A stretch of 64,000 bases of DNA. Source: Candidatus Hikarchaeia archaeon HikBin5 (GTDB lineage Archaea; Halobacteriota; Halobacteria; Halobacteriales; Hikarchaeaceae). The stretch spans positions 1 through 64,000 of the forward strand of contig WTZU01000004.1 in assembly GCA_009889625.1 (NCBI GenBank), read 5' to 3'. The notes under the pieces were generated by a model. It saw only the letters and a program-made list of their open reading frames with translations. It searched no databases and had not been told where the DNA came from. Positions 28,013 through 38,335 of the stretch are shown here, in pieces; within the stretch, counting starts at the first letter, position 1; each line of letters begins with the position of its first letter. Made by a program: the position numbers and the translations under genes.

Positions 28013-29101
28013 TCATTTTTTATTCCCTTTCATGGCATTAAATTGCCCTCTCGAAAATAAAGACGTGGGCCTGTCCATATGGACTCCTATCTCGCCCGAG
28101 AAAAATTTTAAACCCATTTCTTGTACCACTCGTGGGAGCGAATAACCTTTTCTTATCCATTTCCCCATCTCTATTTCCCGACCTATCTCTTTTCTCCATC
28201 TCGATTCATACATTTTAATAGTGTTTATCTCATTTGAATTTACCACCTTTGCCGCACAATTTGAAGCCATCAATCCGTAAATTATTCCACCTCCTGTAAA
28301 TGGCTTTGTCTGGCTAGCAGCATCTCCTATTAGGAAGCCTCTGTTAGTACTAACACTTGCAGGGGGTCCTATTGGTATCATCCCAGAACACCTTTTCTGG
28401 ATATGGGTTCCCATTGAATCAGTTAATTTTTCAAATCTTCCTATTATGTCTGTATCTGGGGACCCCGCAATCCCGTATTCTACTCCTGCGGCACCTCTAG
28501 GTATTCTCCATGAAAAAAACCCTGGAACATTCAAATAAACGTCAACAAAATTCCCAAAATCTTCTGTGAAATCAAACCCCAAAATCCCATGTAATAATTC
28601 TTTTGGTTCTTCCAAACCCAATGAACGTCTAACTCTAGAATTAGGGCCATCACATCCCACAACGACCTTGGTATCTATCTCTTGTTTCCCCTCTGGACTT
28701 CTAACTTTGACAATTACCTTTTCTTCCAATTCTTCTACACCAATTACTGTATGTCTCTCTTTTATTTCTGCACCAGATTCGATTGCCATTTTGGACAAAC
28801 AACGATCCAATTCAACCCTATCAATCACATTTGATATTGGCTCCTTTTTATAAAAAGTATGAGTTTTTCTACCCTCTCCTCTCACATGAAATCTTGCCCC
28901 ATAAATTTCATTTTGAATCAATCTAGATTTATTTTTATGGGGTATGTATCTCCACAAATCCAAACTAACATGTCCTGAACAGGATAATGGAGTTCCTATT
29001 TCTCCTCCTTCTAGTATGATAATTTTGTTTCCCAATTCTGCACTTTTATGCGCAAAATGGGATCCTGCCGGGCCTCCCCCTGCGATCACAAAATCATACA
29101 T
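28013..29101 (-). CDS. Geranylgeranyl reductase family flavoprotein
   Basis: 362 residues. FAD motif GGGPAGSHFA near the N-terminus, CSGHVS (family Cys motif), a GCDGPNSRVRR box and the GDAASQTKPFTGGGI box near residue 258. These mark the p-hydroxybenzoate hydroxylase-like flavoproteins that saturate isoprenoid chains of archaeal lipids or menaquinone side chains. It is 24 nt downstream of uvrA. The exact substrate is not determined. Confidence 0.9.
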   Translation of the reverse strand: MYDFVIAGGGPAGSHFAHKSAELGNKIIILEGGEIGTPLSCSGHVSLDLWRYIPHKNKSRLIQNEIYGARFHVRGEGRKTHTFYKKEPISNVIDRVELDRCLSKMAIESGAEIKERHTVIGVEELEEKVIVKVRSPEGKQEIDTKVVVGCDGPNSRVRRSLGLEEPKELLHGILGFDFTEDFGNFVDVYLNVPGFFSWRIPRGAAGVEYGIAGSPDTDIIGRFEKLTDSMGTHIQKRCSGMIPIGPPASVSTNRGFLIGDAASQTKPFTGGGIIYGLMASNCAAKVVNSNEINTIKMYESRWRKEIGREIEMGKWIRKGYSLPRVVQEMGLKFFSGEIGVHMDRPTSLFSRGQFNAMKGNKK

Positions 29102-29125
29102 AATATGACTTATATTCGCATCCCA

Positions 29126-32011
29126 TTACTTGAGTTTCTCTTTTAGATATTTTCCCGTATATGACCTCTCATTCTCAATTATTTGTTCAGGAGTTCCTTC
29201 TGCTATCACTTCTCCTCCTTTCTCACCACCTCCTGGTCCTAAGTCAATAATATAATCTGCATTTTTTATCAAATCAAGTTCATGTTCGATAACTACCACT
29301 GTATTCCCTCTATCTACTAATCTATGCAATACTTCAATCAGTCTGGCTTCATCTTCCGAATGGAGCCCTGTAGTAGGTTCATCTAGTAAATACAAGGTGT
29401 TTCCTTTTTCTCGCTTCCCCAATTCTTGCGATAGTTTGACCCTCTGCGCTTCTCCGCCCGATAGTGTTGTAGAAGATTGTCCAAGTTTCATATACCCCAG
29501 GCCAACATCGCATAGTAACTCTAGATTTCGAAGAATTTTCTTATTATTTTCAAAAAAGCCCCTTGCTTCTTCTATTGACATATCTAGAACTTCTGCAATA
29601 CTCTTGCCCTTGTATCGAACCTCTAAAGTCTCATCATTATATCTGGTCCCTTTACATTCGTCACACATAATATATACATCGGATAAAAAGTTCATCTCTA
29701 TTTTTACATCCCCTTGACCATTACAACTCTCACATCTGCCCCCTTTAACATTGAATGAGAATCTACCTGGTTTATATCCTCTTTGGAGAGACACTTTTGT
29801 TTTAGAGAATAACTCTCGAATATGTGTAAACACGCCTGTATATGTCGCGGGATTCGATCTAGGGGTTCTTCCTATTGGATTCTGATCAATCAATCTAACA
29901 TTCTGAATTTGATTGTGTCCCTTTACATCTTTGTGTTCCCCTGGAACCATTGATTTATTTTTGTGAATCTCGCGAGCTAAGTTTTTATACAAGATTTCAT
30001 GAATCAACGTAGACTTGCCCGATCCAGATACGCCCGTAATCACTGTTAAAACACCAATTGGTATGGCTACATCAATATTCTTTAAATTATGTTGGGATGC
30101 TCCTTTTATCTCTATATTTTCACTACCCTTCCTCCTAATTTCTGGAACAGGTATTTGTTTCTCTCCTGAGAGGTATTTTCCAGTTAGGGACTCATTGGAT
30201 TTCATAATCTCACCCACCGTACCTTGTGCTACCAATTCTCCCCCATTTCTCCCTGCACCAGGACCTATGTCGGCAATATAATCTGCCCGGAACATAGTTT
30301 CTTCATCATGTTCTACCACTATGAGTGTATTTCCCATATCTCTCAGCCCCTCGAGAGTCTTTAACAACCGATCATTGTCTTTTTGATGAAGTCCAATGGA
30401 TGGTTCGTCCAATACATACAAAACTCCCACCAAGCCCGATCCAATTTGTGTTGCAAGTCTTATTCTTTGGCTTTCCCCTCCGGAAAGCGTTCTTGCTTCC
30501 CGATCCAATGTCAGGTATTCTAGCCCAACTTCGCACATAAAATTCAGTCTGAAATGAATTTCCTTTATAACTTGTTCTGCAATCCGCTTTTCTCTATCAT
30601 TTAAACTTCCATCCAACTCTGAAAAATAAGACAAAGCATCTCCTATTCCCATCTGATTAATTTCAGTTATGCCCCTTCCTGCAACTTTAACCGCTCTACT
30701 TTCTGGTTTTAATCTCGTACCTGAACATGAATTACAGACACTAACTGCCATGTATCTTTCTATATGCTCTCTTGTCGATTGAGAATCTGTCTGAATATAT
30801 CTCCTCTCCAAACTAGGGATCACTCCCTCAAACGGACCCTCTCTCCACCGCATCCCTCTTCGGGTCCATCTTCTTAACTTGACCCTTTCTTTCGTACCCC
30901 ATACAAATGCATCTTGTATTTCAGGATCTAGTTCTCCAAATGGTGTGTCAACTGATACATCAAAATGCTCTGCTAGAGAATCTATCCAACCTCTATATAC
31001 TGGGGCTTTATAATTCCATGGTTCAATTGCTTCTTTTAAAGGTAAATTTTCATCTTTTATTATCAGCCCCTCGACCACTTCCTTTAGATGACCAAGACCT
31101 TCACATTTCGGACATGCACCATGAGGACTATTAAATGAAAAAGATCTAGTCTCTATTTCTGGCAAATCTATTTTACAATTACTACATGCAAACTCTTCGG
31201 AAAATTCTACAATCGATCTAGAGTCCGTTTCGCCCGATAAATCACCCGTCCTTCGAACTTGAGCACCCAATTTTATATCTGCCGTGTCTCCTGAAACAAT
31301 TACTTTCACTATGCCCTTCGCCTCTCTTAATGCCGTTTCAACTGAATCATTAATTCTTGAACGCACACTTTCGGATATCTCGATCCTATCTACTATTACA
31401 TCAATTGAATGATCATATGTCTCTTCCAATTCTGGAATTTCCACTGCTAAATCATATTCTGTGCCATCCACTTCTATCCTTGTATAGCCCCTCGCAATTA
31501 AGTCCTTAAATAATTCTTTGAATGATCCTTTTTGATCCCTAATTATTGGGGCAGCTATTTTTATCCTTGATAATTCTGGCAATTCTAGAATTCGATTTAC
31601 CATTTGTTGAGCAGATTGTTTGCCAACCACTTCTCCACAATTTGGACAGTGAGGTATTCCTATTCTCGCATACAGTAATCTCAAATAATCATACAACTCT
31701 GTCACCGTTCCTACAGTTGATCTAGGATTATTGGCCGCATTTTTCTGGTCTATAGATATCGCAGGAGAAAGCCCTTCTACTGATTCAACATCCGGTTTAT
31801 CCATCTGACCCAAAAAATTCCTAGCATATGCACTCAAAGATTCTATATACCTCCTTTGTCCTTCTGCATAGATAGTGTTAAACGCCAAAGAGGATTTACC
31901 AGAACCCGATACTCCTGTTATCACTACCAATTTATCCCTCGGAATTTTAATGTTTAAATTTTTAAGATTATTTTCCGATGCGCCTCTTACTTCAATATAC
32001 TCTTTTGCCAT
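29126..32011 (-). CDS. uvrA: UvrABC excinuclease subunit A
   Basis: 961 residues, the full length of bacterial UvrA. Two ABC ATPases: Walker A GVSGSGKSSLAF and GVSGSGKSTLIHEILY; signatures LSGGESQRI and LSGGEAQRV; two zinc modules including CESCNGQG...CDECKGTRY. ATG 32011 preferred to the TTG at 32017. It recognises bulky DNA damage; uvrB and uvrC are not in the window. Bacterial-type UvrABC is standard in haloarchaea and some methanogens. Confidence 0.97.
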   Translation of the reverse strand: MAKEYIEVRGASENNLKNLNIKIPRDKLVVITGVSGSGKSSLAFNTIYAEGQRRYIESLSAYARNFLGQMDKPDVESVEGLSPAISIDQKNAANNPRSTVGTVTELYDYLRLLYARIGIPHCPNCGEVVGKQSAQQMVNRILELPELSRIKIAAPIIRDQKGSFKELFKDLIARGYTRIEVDGTEYDLAVEIPELEETYDHSIDVIVDRIEISESVRSRINDSVETALREAKGIVKVIVSGDTADIKLGAQVRRTGDLSGETDSRSIVEFSEEFACSNCKIDLPEIETRSFSFNSPHGACPKCEGLGHLKEVVEGLIIKDENLPLKEAIEPWNYKAPVYRGWIDSLAEHFDVSVDTPFGELDPEIQDAFVWGTKERVKLRRWTRRGMRWREGPFEGVIPSLERRYIQTDSQSTREHIERYMAVSVCNSCSGTRLKPESRAVKVAGRGITEINQMGIGDALSYFSELDGSLNDREKRIAEQVIKEIHFRLNFMCEVGLEYLTLDREARTLSGGESQRIRLATQIGSGLVGVLYVLDEPSIGLHQKDNDRLLKTLEGLRDMGNTLIVVEHDEETMFRADYIADIGPGAGRNGGELVAQGTVGEIMKSNESLTGKYLSGEKQIPVPEIRRKGSENIEIKGASQHNLKNIDVAIPIGVLTVITGVSGSGKSTLIHEILYKNLAREIHKNKSMVPGEHKDVKGHNQIQNVRLIDQNPIGRTPRSNPATYTGVFTHIRELFSKTKVSLQRGYKPGRFSFNVKGGRCESCNGQGDVKIEMNFLSDVYIMCDECKGTRYNDETLEVRYKGKSIAEVLDMSIEEARGFFENNKKILRNLELLCDVGLGYMKLGQSSTTLSGGEAQRVKLSQELGKREKGNTLYLLDEPTTGLHSEDEARLIEVLHRLVDRGNTVVVIEHELDLIKNADYIIDLGPGGGEKGGEVIAEGTPEQIIENERSYTGKYLKEKLK

Positions 32012-32062
32012 TATCAATCAATTAAAATCTAACTAAGTACTCTATTAATCCTCACTTTACCA

Positions 32063-32803
32063 CTACACCTTTTCTGGTAACCATCCCCCATGAATTTCCA
32101 AATTGGAGCCACTGATATATTCTGCATCTTGGCCGATGAAAAATAACATTGCATTTGTCATCTCTTCCAACCTAGCTGGTCTCCCCATGGGTATTTGATC
32201 CGGGAAAGTATCTGAATTTTCAACCACATATGGCGATAGTAAATTAACTGTAATTCCACTCCCCGAAGTATCCGAAGCAAGCATTCTTGTAAACATTTGG
32301 ACTCCCACTTTAGAAACAAAATATGGGAAATTCTTTGCACTAACCAGGCCCTTCCCACTTGACGCATAACCTATGTTTATTATCCGCCCCCATGATTTTT
32401 CTCTCATTTTTGCAAGTGCTCTTTTTGAACATAAATATGTGCCAGTAAAGTTAGTTGCCATCACCCTTTCCCACGTCTCAAAATCAATATCTTCCCAGTG
32501 CTTAGGGGAATGATCTCCTACATTATTAACTAATATATCTACTGGGCCTAGTACTTCTTCTATCTCTCCAAATAGGCATTCCACTTCCTCTGGCTTTCTG
32601 ATATCCGATCTGACTTTGATGACCTCTGCCCCTTTACTTTTGATTTCTTTTACTGTATCTTGTGCCACATTTTCACTTTCTAGATAATGTACAACCACCT
32701 TCGCACCACAATCTGCCAATCCTGATAAAAGGCCTTTCCCAATCCCCTGGGAGCTACCCGTCACTAGTGCAATCCTACCCGAAAGATCTAGCAAATTGTT
32801 CAT
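32063..32803 (-). CDS. Short-chain dehydrogenase/reductase (3-oxoacyl-ACP reductase-like)
   Basis: 246 residues. Cofactor motif TGSSQGIGKG, NVG after beta-4 (the NNAG equivalent NNVG), the catalytic Ser region (NIGYASSG) and YFVSK. The NAD(P) choice is not clear. In the beta-2 end the residue set HYLESEN suggests NAD(P) with no strong bias. It lies between uvrA and a phosphoribosyltransferase in one direction. Confidence 0.88.
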   Translation of the reverse strand: MNNLLDLSGRIALVTGSSQGIGKGLLSGLADCGAKVVVHYLESENVAQDTVKEIKSKGAEVIKVRSDIRKPEEVECLFGEIEEVLGPVDILVNNVGDHSPKHWEDIDFETWERVMATNFTGTYLCSKRALAKMREKSWGRIINIGYASSGKGLVSAKNFPYFVSKVGVQMFTRMLASDTSGSGITVNLLSPYVVENSDTFPDQIPMGRPARLEEMTNAMLFFIGQDAEYISGSNLEIHGGWLPEKV

Positions 32804-32836
32804 CTACATCTCCTACGTCCCTCTACCTACTATACA

Positions 32837-33415
32837 CTATCCATCCCCGTGTTCATCAACAATTACCACTTTTCCTTTAACAACATCAATGTTTATCAAG
32901 CTTTTAACTTCATAATTCTTGCCAGTGGTTTTATTTTCCCCTCCTACTTTATTTATCACTGCAATAACATCTACAACTTCTGCACCTATTTTCTCTAATG
33001 CTTCCATTATTGCAATTATGGTGCCTCCTGTAGAGATAACATCATCTAATAACAGAACCCGATCTCCCTCCCTGATGTCATTTATATACATTTCACTCTT
33101 TGAATACCCAGTCTCTTGCATCAAAGCAACCTCTCCTTCAAGCCCATATTGTCTTTTCCGGACAACCACTAATGGTATGTCTGTAACTAGTGATAGTGCA
33201 GTCGAAATATGTATTCCCATGGCCGCAGGAGTAACTATCTTATCAATATTTTCTAAGTTCTCTCTCTTAACTTTATTAATTATTTTAATAACAATTTCCC
33301 TTAGTAATCCAGGCTCTAACATTGGGACTCCATCTGAGATAGGGTGCACAAAGTAGTGGTATCCGTCCTTTTCTATTATCGGGGCCTCTAAAAGTGACCT
33401 CTTCAACCAATCCAT
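32837..33415 (-). CDS. hpt: Purine phosphoribosyltransferase (HGPRT/APRT-like)
   Basis: 192 residues. The PRPP loop [13 protein letters not shown] is at 120-132, and the flexible loop [10 protein letters not shown] sits near 87-96. It resembles archaeal adenine/hypoxanthine transferases used in purine salvage. Base choice cannot be called from sequence alone. 33 nt upstream of the SDR gene on the same strand. Confidence 0.88.
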   Translation of the reverse strand: MDWLKRSLLEAPIIEKDGYHYFVHPISDGVPMLEPGLLREIVIKIINKVKRENLENIDKIVTPAAMGIHISTALSLVTDIPLVVVRKRQYGLEGEVALMQETGYSKSEMYINDIREGDRVLLLDDVISTGGTIIAIMEALEKIGAEVVDVIAVINKVGGENKTTGKNYEVKSLINIDVVKGKVVIVDEHGDG

Positions 33416-33583
33416 GTTCTATCTGTCCTCTGGGGTACAAAAAGATCTTCGGAATATATTTTGTTTAAATTGGAATTTTAGTTTCTCCTCCTCTGACGCA
33501 GAACGAACCTATTGTTCATTCATTTTCAATCTATATTCTATCTCCATTTGCATGAAATATAGGTTGGTTCAATATTCAAAACG

Positions 33584-33592
33584 TTTAATTAA
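33584..33592 (+). promoter_or_regulatory. TATA box of the mrp operon
   Basis: TTTAATTAA is centred about 29 nt before GTG 33617 and 23 nt before TTG 33611. It supports a leaderless start at the GTG. The preceding 170 nt down to the phosphoribosyltransferase start show no gene. Confidence 0.55.
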
Positions 33593-33616
33593 GTTTAGAG
33601 TCAGAAACGTTTGATT

Positions 33617-35992
33617 GTGGAGCTCAATTTCATTTCTTTGGCTATAATTGTCTTCTTACCTTTCTTAGCAGCAGCCATCACTTTCTTAATCTACCCTCTC
33701 TTGAAGGAAAAAACAGCTTACTTTTCGGCATTAATCGCTCTCACCTGTGCCTCTCTAATCCTGACTCTATTTGGGACCACTGGGTCTACTTCTGTCCCTC
33801 TACTATCCTCTTTGGATGTCCACCTTCGATTTTACGTCGATGGGCTATCACTCCTTGTTGGTCTATTGGCATCAGGCATGGGTGTATTGACTTTCATTTA
33901 TTCTCTTGGGTATATGAAAAACCAGCGTCATAGTCCTACTTATTATGCAGCTCTGTTAGTATTCATGGGGTCCATGCTCGGAATAATTTTTTCTGCAGAT
34001 TTGATTTTTATTTTTATTTTTTGGGAATTGACATCTTTGTCATCTTATTTCTTAATTGGATATTTCAACAATGAGAATTCTTCCAAATCTGCGGCAAAAA
34101 AAGCATTAATTATTACTTCCATTGGGGGTCTGCTTATGCTCCTTGGATTTTTACTCATCCATTCTATTACTGGAACTTTTGATCTATCTCTCCTCCTATC
34201 CGAACCCACTTCTGTTCAATCCTCTCTTCGAGCCCATGGATTATTTTTACCCACCCTAGTTGTTATTATTCTCGCGGGAGCATCCAAATCTGCACAGATT
34301 CCTTTCCACATTTGGCTACCTAGTGCAATGGTTGCCCCGACCCCTGTATCTGCTTTTTTACATTCTGCAGCAATGGTGAAAGCTGGTGTTTATCTTCTCG
34401 GGAGATTCCATCCAATTTTATCCGGCGATGAATGGTCCTTGATCCTCCTTACCATTGGGATCATCACCATGACTCTAACTGCCCTTTTCGCCGTTATCTC
34501 TACCAGTATAAAGGAACTTCTTGCATACTCTACCGCATCCCATATAGGGCTAATGTTGATGGGATTTGGAATACCCATTACCTTGACTGGAGTTTCCCCA
34601 TCACTTGGTTTTGTATCTGGATCTTTCCATTTACTAACTCATGCTTTGTTCAAAGCAGCATTATTTTTGATAGCTGGAGTCCTAGCTTGTCAATTGGGGA
34701 TCAAAACATTTTCCGATGCCAAAGGGCTATGGGTAAAAATACCTTTAATCGCAATATTTGCGGTATTTGCCTCTCTTTGTATGGCGGGCATCCCTCTCAC
34801 CAGTGGTTTCTATTCGAAAGAATTACTCTTCCAAGGGGTCTATACTCTTGCTAATAATTATGGTGGAATCTGGTGGATTTTACCCTTACTTTCAATAATG
34901 GCTAGTTCTCTAGCAGTTGTCTATTCACTTAGATTTATAATGATGTTTTTTGGATCGCAGCCATCTCATAAAAAAGACGTCCAACCTCTCCCTCCCTCTA
35001 TGGTTTTTCCAATTTCAATTTTGATTTTATTATCACTTATAGTGGCTATATCTCCCTCCATAGCAATTGATTTCATTTCCCATTCTTCCTCTTCCTATCC
35101 TCCCGGGCATCTCCCTATTCATATTGGAATTCCAGATCATGTGACGCCTCCACTTTTAATGAGTTTATCCTCATTAGTTCTTGGAGTGGCATTGTATACT
35201 AAACACAAACAAATTTCAAAAGCTACTACCTCAGTATTATCTTCTAAACATCTTAGTATTGATTCGATTTACTCCTCAATTATCTTGTCACTTGAAAATT
35301 ACGGACTTGCCCTCATTTCTAAAACAGAAAAAACTTCGATGAGGACTCATATTATCTGGTTAATCGGAACCCTGGGAATGCTACCTGCAATCACTCTGTT
35401 ATATCTACATCAAAATATATCCATCTCCTCCTCACTTCCCCATCAACCTGCGTTTTTGATAGTCCTTCTTATAATTATACTGGGAACAATTTCTGTAGCA
35501 CGATCAAATTCTCATATAATGGGCGTTTTATTTCTCTCAATTGTCGGGTTCATGATTGCAGTATTTTATCTATTATCCAATGCACCGGACGTTGCATTGA
35601 CCCAACTCGCAGTCGAAACTCTCATTCTAGTTATATTCTTAGTAATAATTGGAAAATTACCTGCTTATTATGGGGAAGCATCGCCCATCCGAGTCAGACT
35701 CGATACCATCTTGTCAATCTTCATTGGCACCGTGGTTTTCTTTGCAGTTATTATCTCTACTTCATCTTTTGCTCCAAAAGATATTGTGGCATTTTTCTCC
35801 AATCGAGCTAGCTATCCTATTGGGTCCACTGAAAACATAATATTTGATTACGGTGGTGGGACTAATATAGTCAATGTGATTCTAGTGGATTTCCGAGCAT
35901 TAGATACTTTGGGAGAAATATCTGTTGTCGCACTCGCCGCACTTTCAATCTTGACCCTTTTGCATTCAAGAAACCAAGGGGGTGTCAAATGA
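33617..35992 (+). CDS. mrpA: Mrp Na+/H+ antiporter subunit A
   Basis: 791 residues from GTG 33617 (TTG 33611 is the alternative). Many hydrophobic segments: an NuoL-like core with the WELTSLSSYFLIGY and PTPVSAFLHSAAMVKAG segments, and C-terminal MrpA-specific parts with SNAPDVALTQLAVE. This is the bacterial full-length MrpA type. It pumps Na+ out using the proton gradient together with MrpB-G. Its stop overlaps the mrpB ATG (ATGA). Confidence 0.95.
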   Translation: MELNFISLAIIVFLPFLAAAITFLIYPLLKEKTAYFSALIALTCASLILTLFGTTGSTSVPLLSSLDVHLRFYVDGLSLLVGLLASGMGVLTFIYSLGYMKNQRHSPTYYAALLVFMGSMLGIIFSADLIFIFIFWELTSLSSYFLIGYFNNENSSKSAAKKALIITSIGGLLMLLGFLLIHSITGTFDLSLLLSEPTSVQSSLRAHGLFLPTLVVIILAGASKSAQIPFHIWLPSAMVAPTPVSAFLHSAAMVKAGVYLLGRFHPILSGDEWSLILLTIGIITMTLTALFAVISTSIKELLAYSTASHIGLMLMGFGIPITLTGVSPSLGFVSGSFHLLTHALFKAALFLIAGVLACQLGIKTFSDAKGLWVKIPLIAIFAVFASLCMAGIPLTSGFYSKELLFQGVYTLANNYGGIWWILPLLSIMASSLAVVYSLRFIMMFFGSQPSHKKDVQPLPPSMVFPISILILLSLIVAISPSIAIDFISHSSSSYPPGHLPIHIGIPDHVTPPLLMSLSSLVLGVALYTKHKQISKATTSVLSSKHLSIDSIYSSIILSLENYGLALISKTEKTSMRTHIIWLIGTLGMLPAITLLYLHQNISISSSLPHQPAFLIVLLIIILGTISVARSNSHIMGVLFLSIVGFMIAVFYLLSNAPDVALTQLAVETLILVIFLVIIGKLPAYYGEASPIRVRLDTILSIFIGTVVFFAVIISTSSFAPKDIVAFFSNRASYPIGSTENIIFDYGGGTNIVNVILVDFRALDTLGEISVVALAALSILTLLHSRNQGGVK

Positions 35993-36414
35993 CAACGCTG
36001 ATTACCAAAACCGCAGCAAAAATAGTCGCACCTTTGATCTTTGTCACTTCGATGGTCCTTTTCGTCCAAGGGCATAACACAATAGGTGGTGGGTTTGTTG
36101 CTGCAGTATTGATAGTCTCTGCAATATCCTTGCTTTATATAGCGTATGGAACTGAGAATCTCACCAGATTATTAAATATTTATCCCTCTGAATTAAACAG
36201 AAAAATGCTCGTATCTGGCTTGATGCTAATACTCTTAACAGGAAGTATCCCCGTTCTATTCAACATGCCCTTCCTGACACAAGCATATTGGGTACTACCT
36301 ACCATTTCATTTTTAGGAGAATTAAAAATTTCAACTGCTATATTTTTTGATTTGGGTGTCCTTCTGACGGTTACAGGATCTTTACTTTCTATACTGTCGG
36401 GGGTGAGTAGATAG
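35989..36414 (+). CDS. mrpB: Mrp antiporter subunit B
   Basis: 141 residues with four hydrophobic segments and the family motif QGHNTIGGGFVAA near residues 27-39. Starts in the stop of mrpA (4-nt overlap) and is 1 nt from mrpC, a tight operon. Confidence 0.94.
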   Translation: MTTLITKTAAKIVAPLIFVTSMVLFVQGHNTIGGGFVAAVLIVSAISLLYIAYGTENLTRLLNIYPSELNRKMLVSGLMLILLTGSIPVLFNMPFLTQAYWVLPTISFLGELKISTAIFFDLGVLLTVTGSLLSILSGVSR

Positions 36415-36415
36415 A

Positions 36416-36754
36416 ATGTCTCAATTATTCTTGGCACTAACCATTGGATCTCTCTTTTCTCTTGGCACTTTCTTACTTTTAAGAAGGGATTTATTAAAAT
36501 CAATCCTAGGTGTCATAATCTTTGGACAGGCAGCAAATGTGTATTTGATTACTATGGGGGGTTTCTCTGGAACTGTGCCTGTTTTATATGGCGGCGAAAA
36601 TTTGGTTTCTACAACTGACCCTCTTGTTCAGGCATTGGTCTTAACTGCCATAGTCATCAGCTTGGGAACCACTTCATTTATTCTTGTACTTTTACTTCGA
36701 GTTTATGATGAGCATGGAACTTTGGACATAGATAGATTATGGGGGCAATCATGA
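36416..36754 (+). CDS. mrpC: Mrp antiporter subunit C (NuoK-like)
   Basis: 112 residues with three hydrophobic segments. Family motifs include GVIIFGQAANVYLI and DPLVQALVLTAIVIS, which include the lumenal/membrane conserved residues of the NuoK/MrpC fold. Overlaps mrpD by 4 nt. Confidence 0.94.
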   Translation: MSQLFLALTIGSLFSLGTFLLLRRDLLKSILGVIIFGQAANVYLITMGGFSGTVPVLYGGENLVSTTDPLVQALVLTAIVISLGTTSFILVLLLRVYDEHGTLDIDRLWGQS

Positions 36755-38325
36755 TCGAATATTCCCACCTTGTAGCCCATTCGCCAATGCTGCCAATATT
36801 AATTTCTCTTCTATCTGCATGTATAATTCTACTATCGAGGAGATCTCTTAAATTGACCATTATATTCAGTTCATTTGGCATGATACTTTATTCGGTATCT
36901 ATTCTATTCCTTCTACTTCTTGTCCAAGATTTTCCTATATCTTATCAATTTTCTGCTTGGCCTGCTCCTTATGGAATCTCATTTGTTGCAGATCCATTCT
37001 CCCTTCTTCTACTATCAATAACTGCTATAATTTCAATCGCAGTTTTATTTTATTCAATATTAACTATAGATGCGCAAAAACAAAAATTTTCTTACCATGC
37101 ATTTTTACATTTCTTACTCTTCGGAGTCACTGGCGCACTCCTGACTGGGGATTTATTCAATCTATTTGTTTGGTTCGAAGTAACTCTTTTAACTAGTTAT
37201 GTTCTCGTTACTTTCGATTCTAATTCTCAACAAACTAGAGCTGGAATGACATATGTTATTCTTAATTTAATCGGGGGTGCATTCATGCTGATCGCTATTG
37301 GCGGGATCTATGCCACCACTGGTACACTAAATCTAGCAGACCTCTCTCACCGACTATCTCAACCAGATGTGTACGGCATTTCCATCCCCTCTGTGATGGT
37401 ATTTTTTATGATCCTCTTTGTTGTTTTTGCCCTTAAATCAGGTTTGGTCCCTCTGCATTTTTGGGTACCGCTGGTTTATCAAGCCGCACCTTCTCCTATT
37501 TCTGCACTTCTCTCTGGAGTGGTAAAAAAAGTTGGACTCTATGCTATGATAAGAATATTCTTTACAGTAATCCCTCCCACTTCGATTTCAATAGGGGAAA
37601 TTTCAATTTTAACAATTTTTGGATTTTCTCTTCTTATTCTCTCTTTCTCCAGCATAGTTATTGGTGGGATATCTGCACTTGGCCAAAACAATATGGATGG
37701 CTTACTAGCTTACTCTAGTATAAGCCAAATGGGTTTCATAATGCTGCCGCTTTCTATAGCTGCTTTGTTCCCCGCTGTAAAGGGGATGGCTCTGATAGCA
37801 GCGATAGTCCTTTCCTTGAATCACTCACTTGCAAAAGCATCCCTTTTCCTTGTTAGTGGGCATATAAAAAATTCTGTTGGATCTGTAACTCTCTCCGATT
37901 TAGGGGGCATGTCTACTCACTCACCCATTCTATCTATTTCAGTATTTATTTCTTTATTCTCCATAGTGGGTGTGCCTCCTATTTTTGGATTTTTAGGAAA
38001 AGTATATCTCCTAATTCTATCCTCAAATACTCAATCGATTCTGCCAAATTTTTCTATCTTATTCATCTCTGTCATTTTAGTTGGTTCTCTTCTTTCCCTA
38101 CTCTATGCAATCCGCCTGTGGAATACTTGCTTCTGGGGGGAAGTTTCTTCAAAAGTATCTACTTCTTCTCCCATTTATTTGACCCAATATTCATTTATCG
38201 CCCTTTCCCTCCTCCTAGTCTTAATCACTCTTGGATTTGAGTTCATTTCCCCCTTAATCGAAGCGGCATCAATTTCCGCAGTAGATAGTTCTGGCTATAT
38301 AGACGCCGTTCTGTATCATAAGTAG
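36751..38325 (+). CDS. mrpD: Mrp antiporter subunit D (NuoN/NuoM-like)
   Basis: 524 residues from ATG 36751, chosen over 36739 because it overlaps the mrpC stop as ATGA. About fourteen hydrophobic segments. LTGDLFNLFVWFEVTLL carries the key Glu of the antiporter fold and SGLVPLHFWVPLVY the Lys/His region. Partner of MrpA as second antiporter-like channel. Confidence 0.95.
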   Translation: MIEYSHLVAHSPMLPILISLLSACIILLSRRSLKLTIIFSSFGMILYSVSILFLLLLVQDFPISYQFSAWPAPYGISFVADPFSLLLLSITAIISIAVLFYSILTIDAQKQKFSYHAFLHFLLFGVTGALLTGDLFNLFVWFEVTLLTSYVLVTFDSNSQQTRAGMTYVILNLIGGAFMLIAIGGIYATTGTLNLADLSHRLSQPDVYGISIPSVMVFFMILFVVFALKSGLVPLHFWVPLVYQAAPSPISALLSGVVKKVGLYAMIRIFFTVIPPTSISIGEISILTIFGFSLLILSFSSIVIGGISALGQNNMDGLLAYSSISQMGFIMLPLSIAALFPAVKGMALIAAIVLSLNHSLAKASLFLVSGHIKNSVGSVTLSDLGGMSTHSPILSISVFISLFSIVGVPPIFGFLGKVYLLILSSNTQSILPNFSILFISVILVGSLLSLLYAIRLWNTCFWGEVSSKVSTSSPIYLTQYSFIALSLLLVLITLGFEFISPLIEAASISAVDSSGYIDAVLYHK

Positions 38326-38335
38326 ATCAATCACT

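Noticed and set aside
33414-33614. A 66-codon plus-strand frame between the phosphoribosyltransferase and mrpA
   Set aside because: Low-complexity composition, no family likeness, overlaps the mrp promoter.
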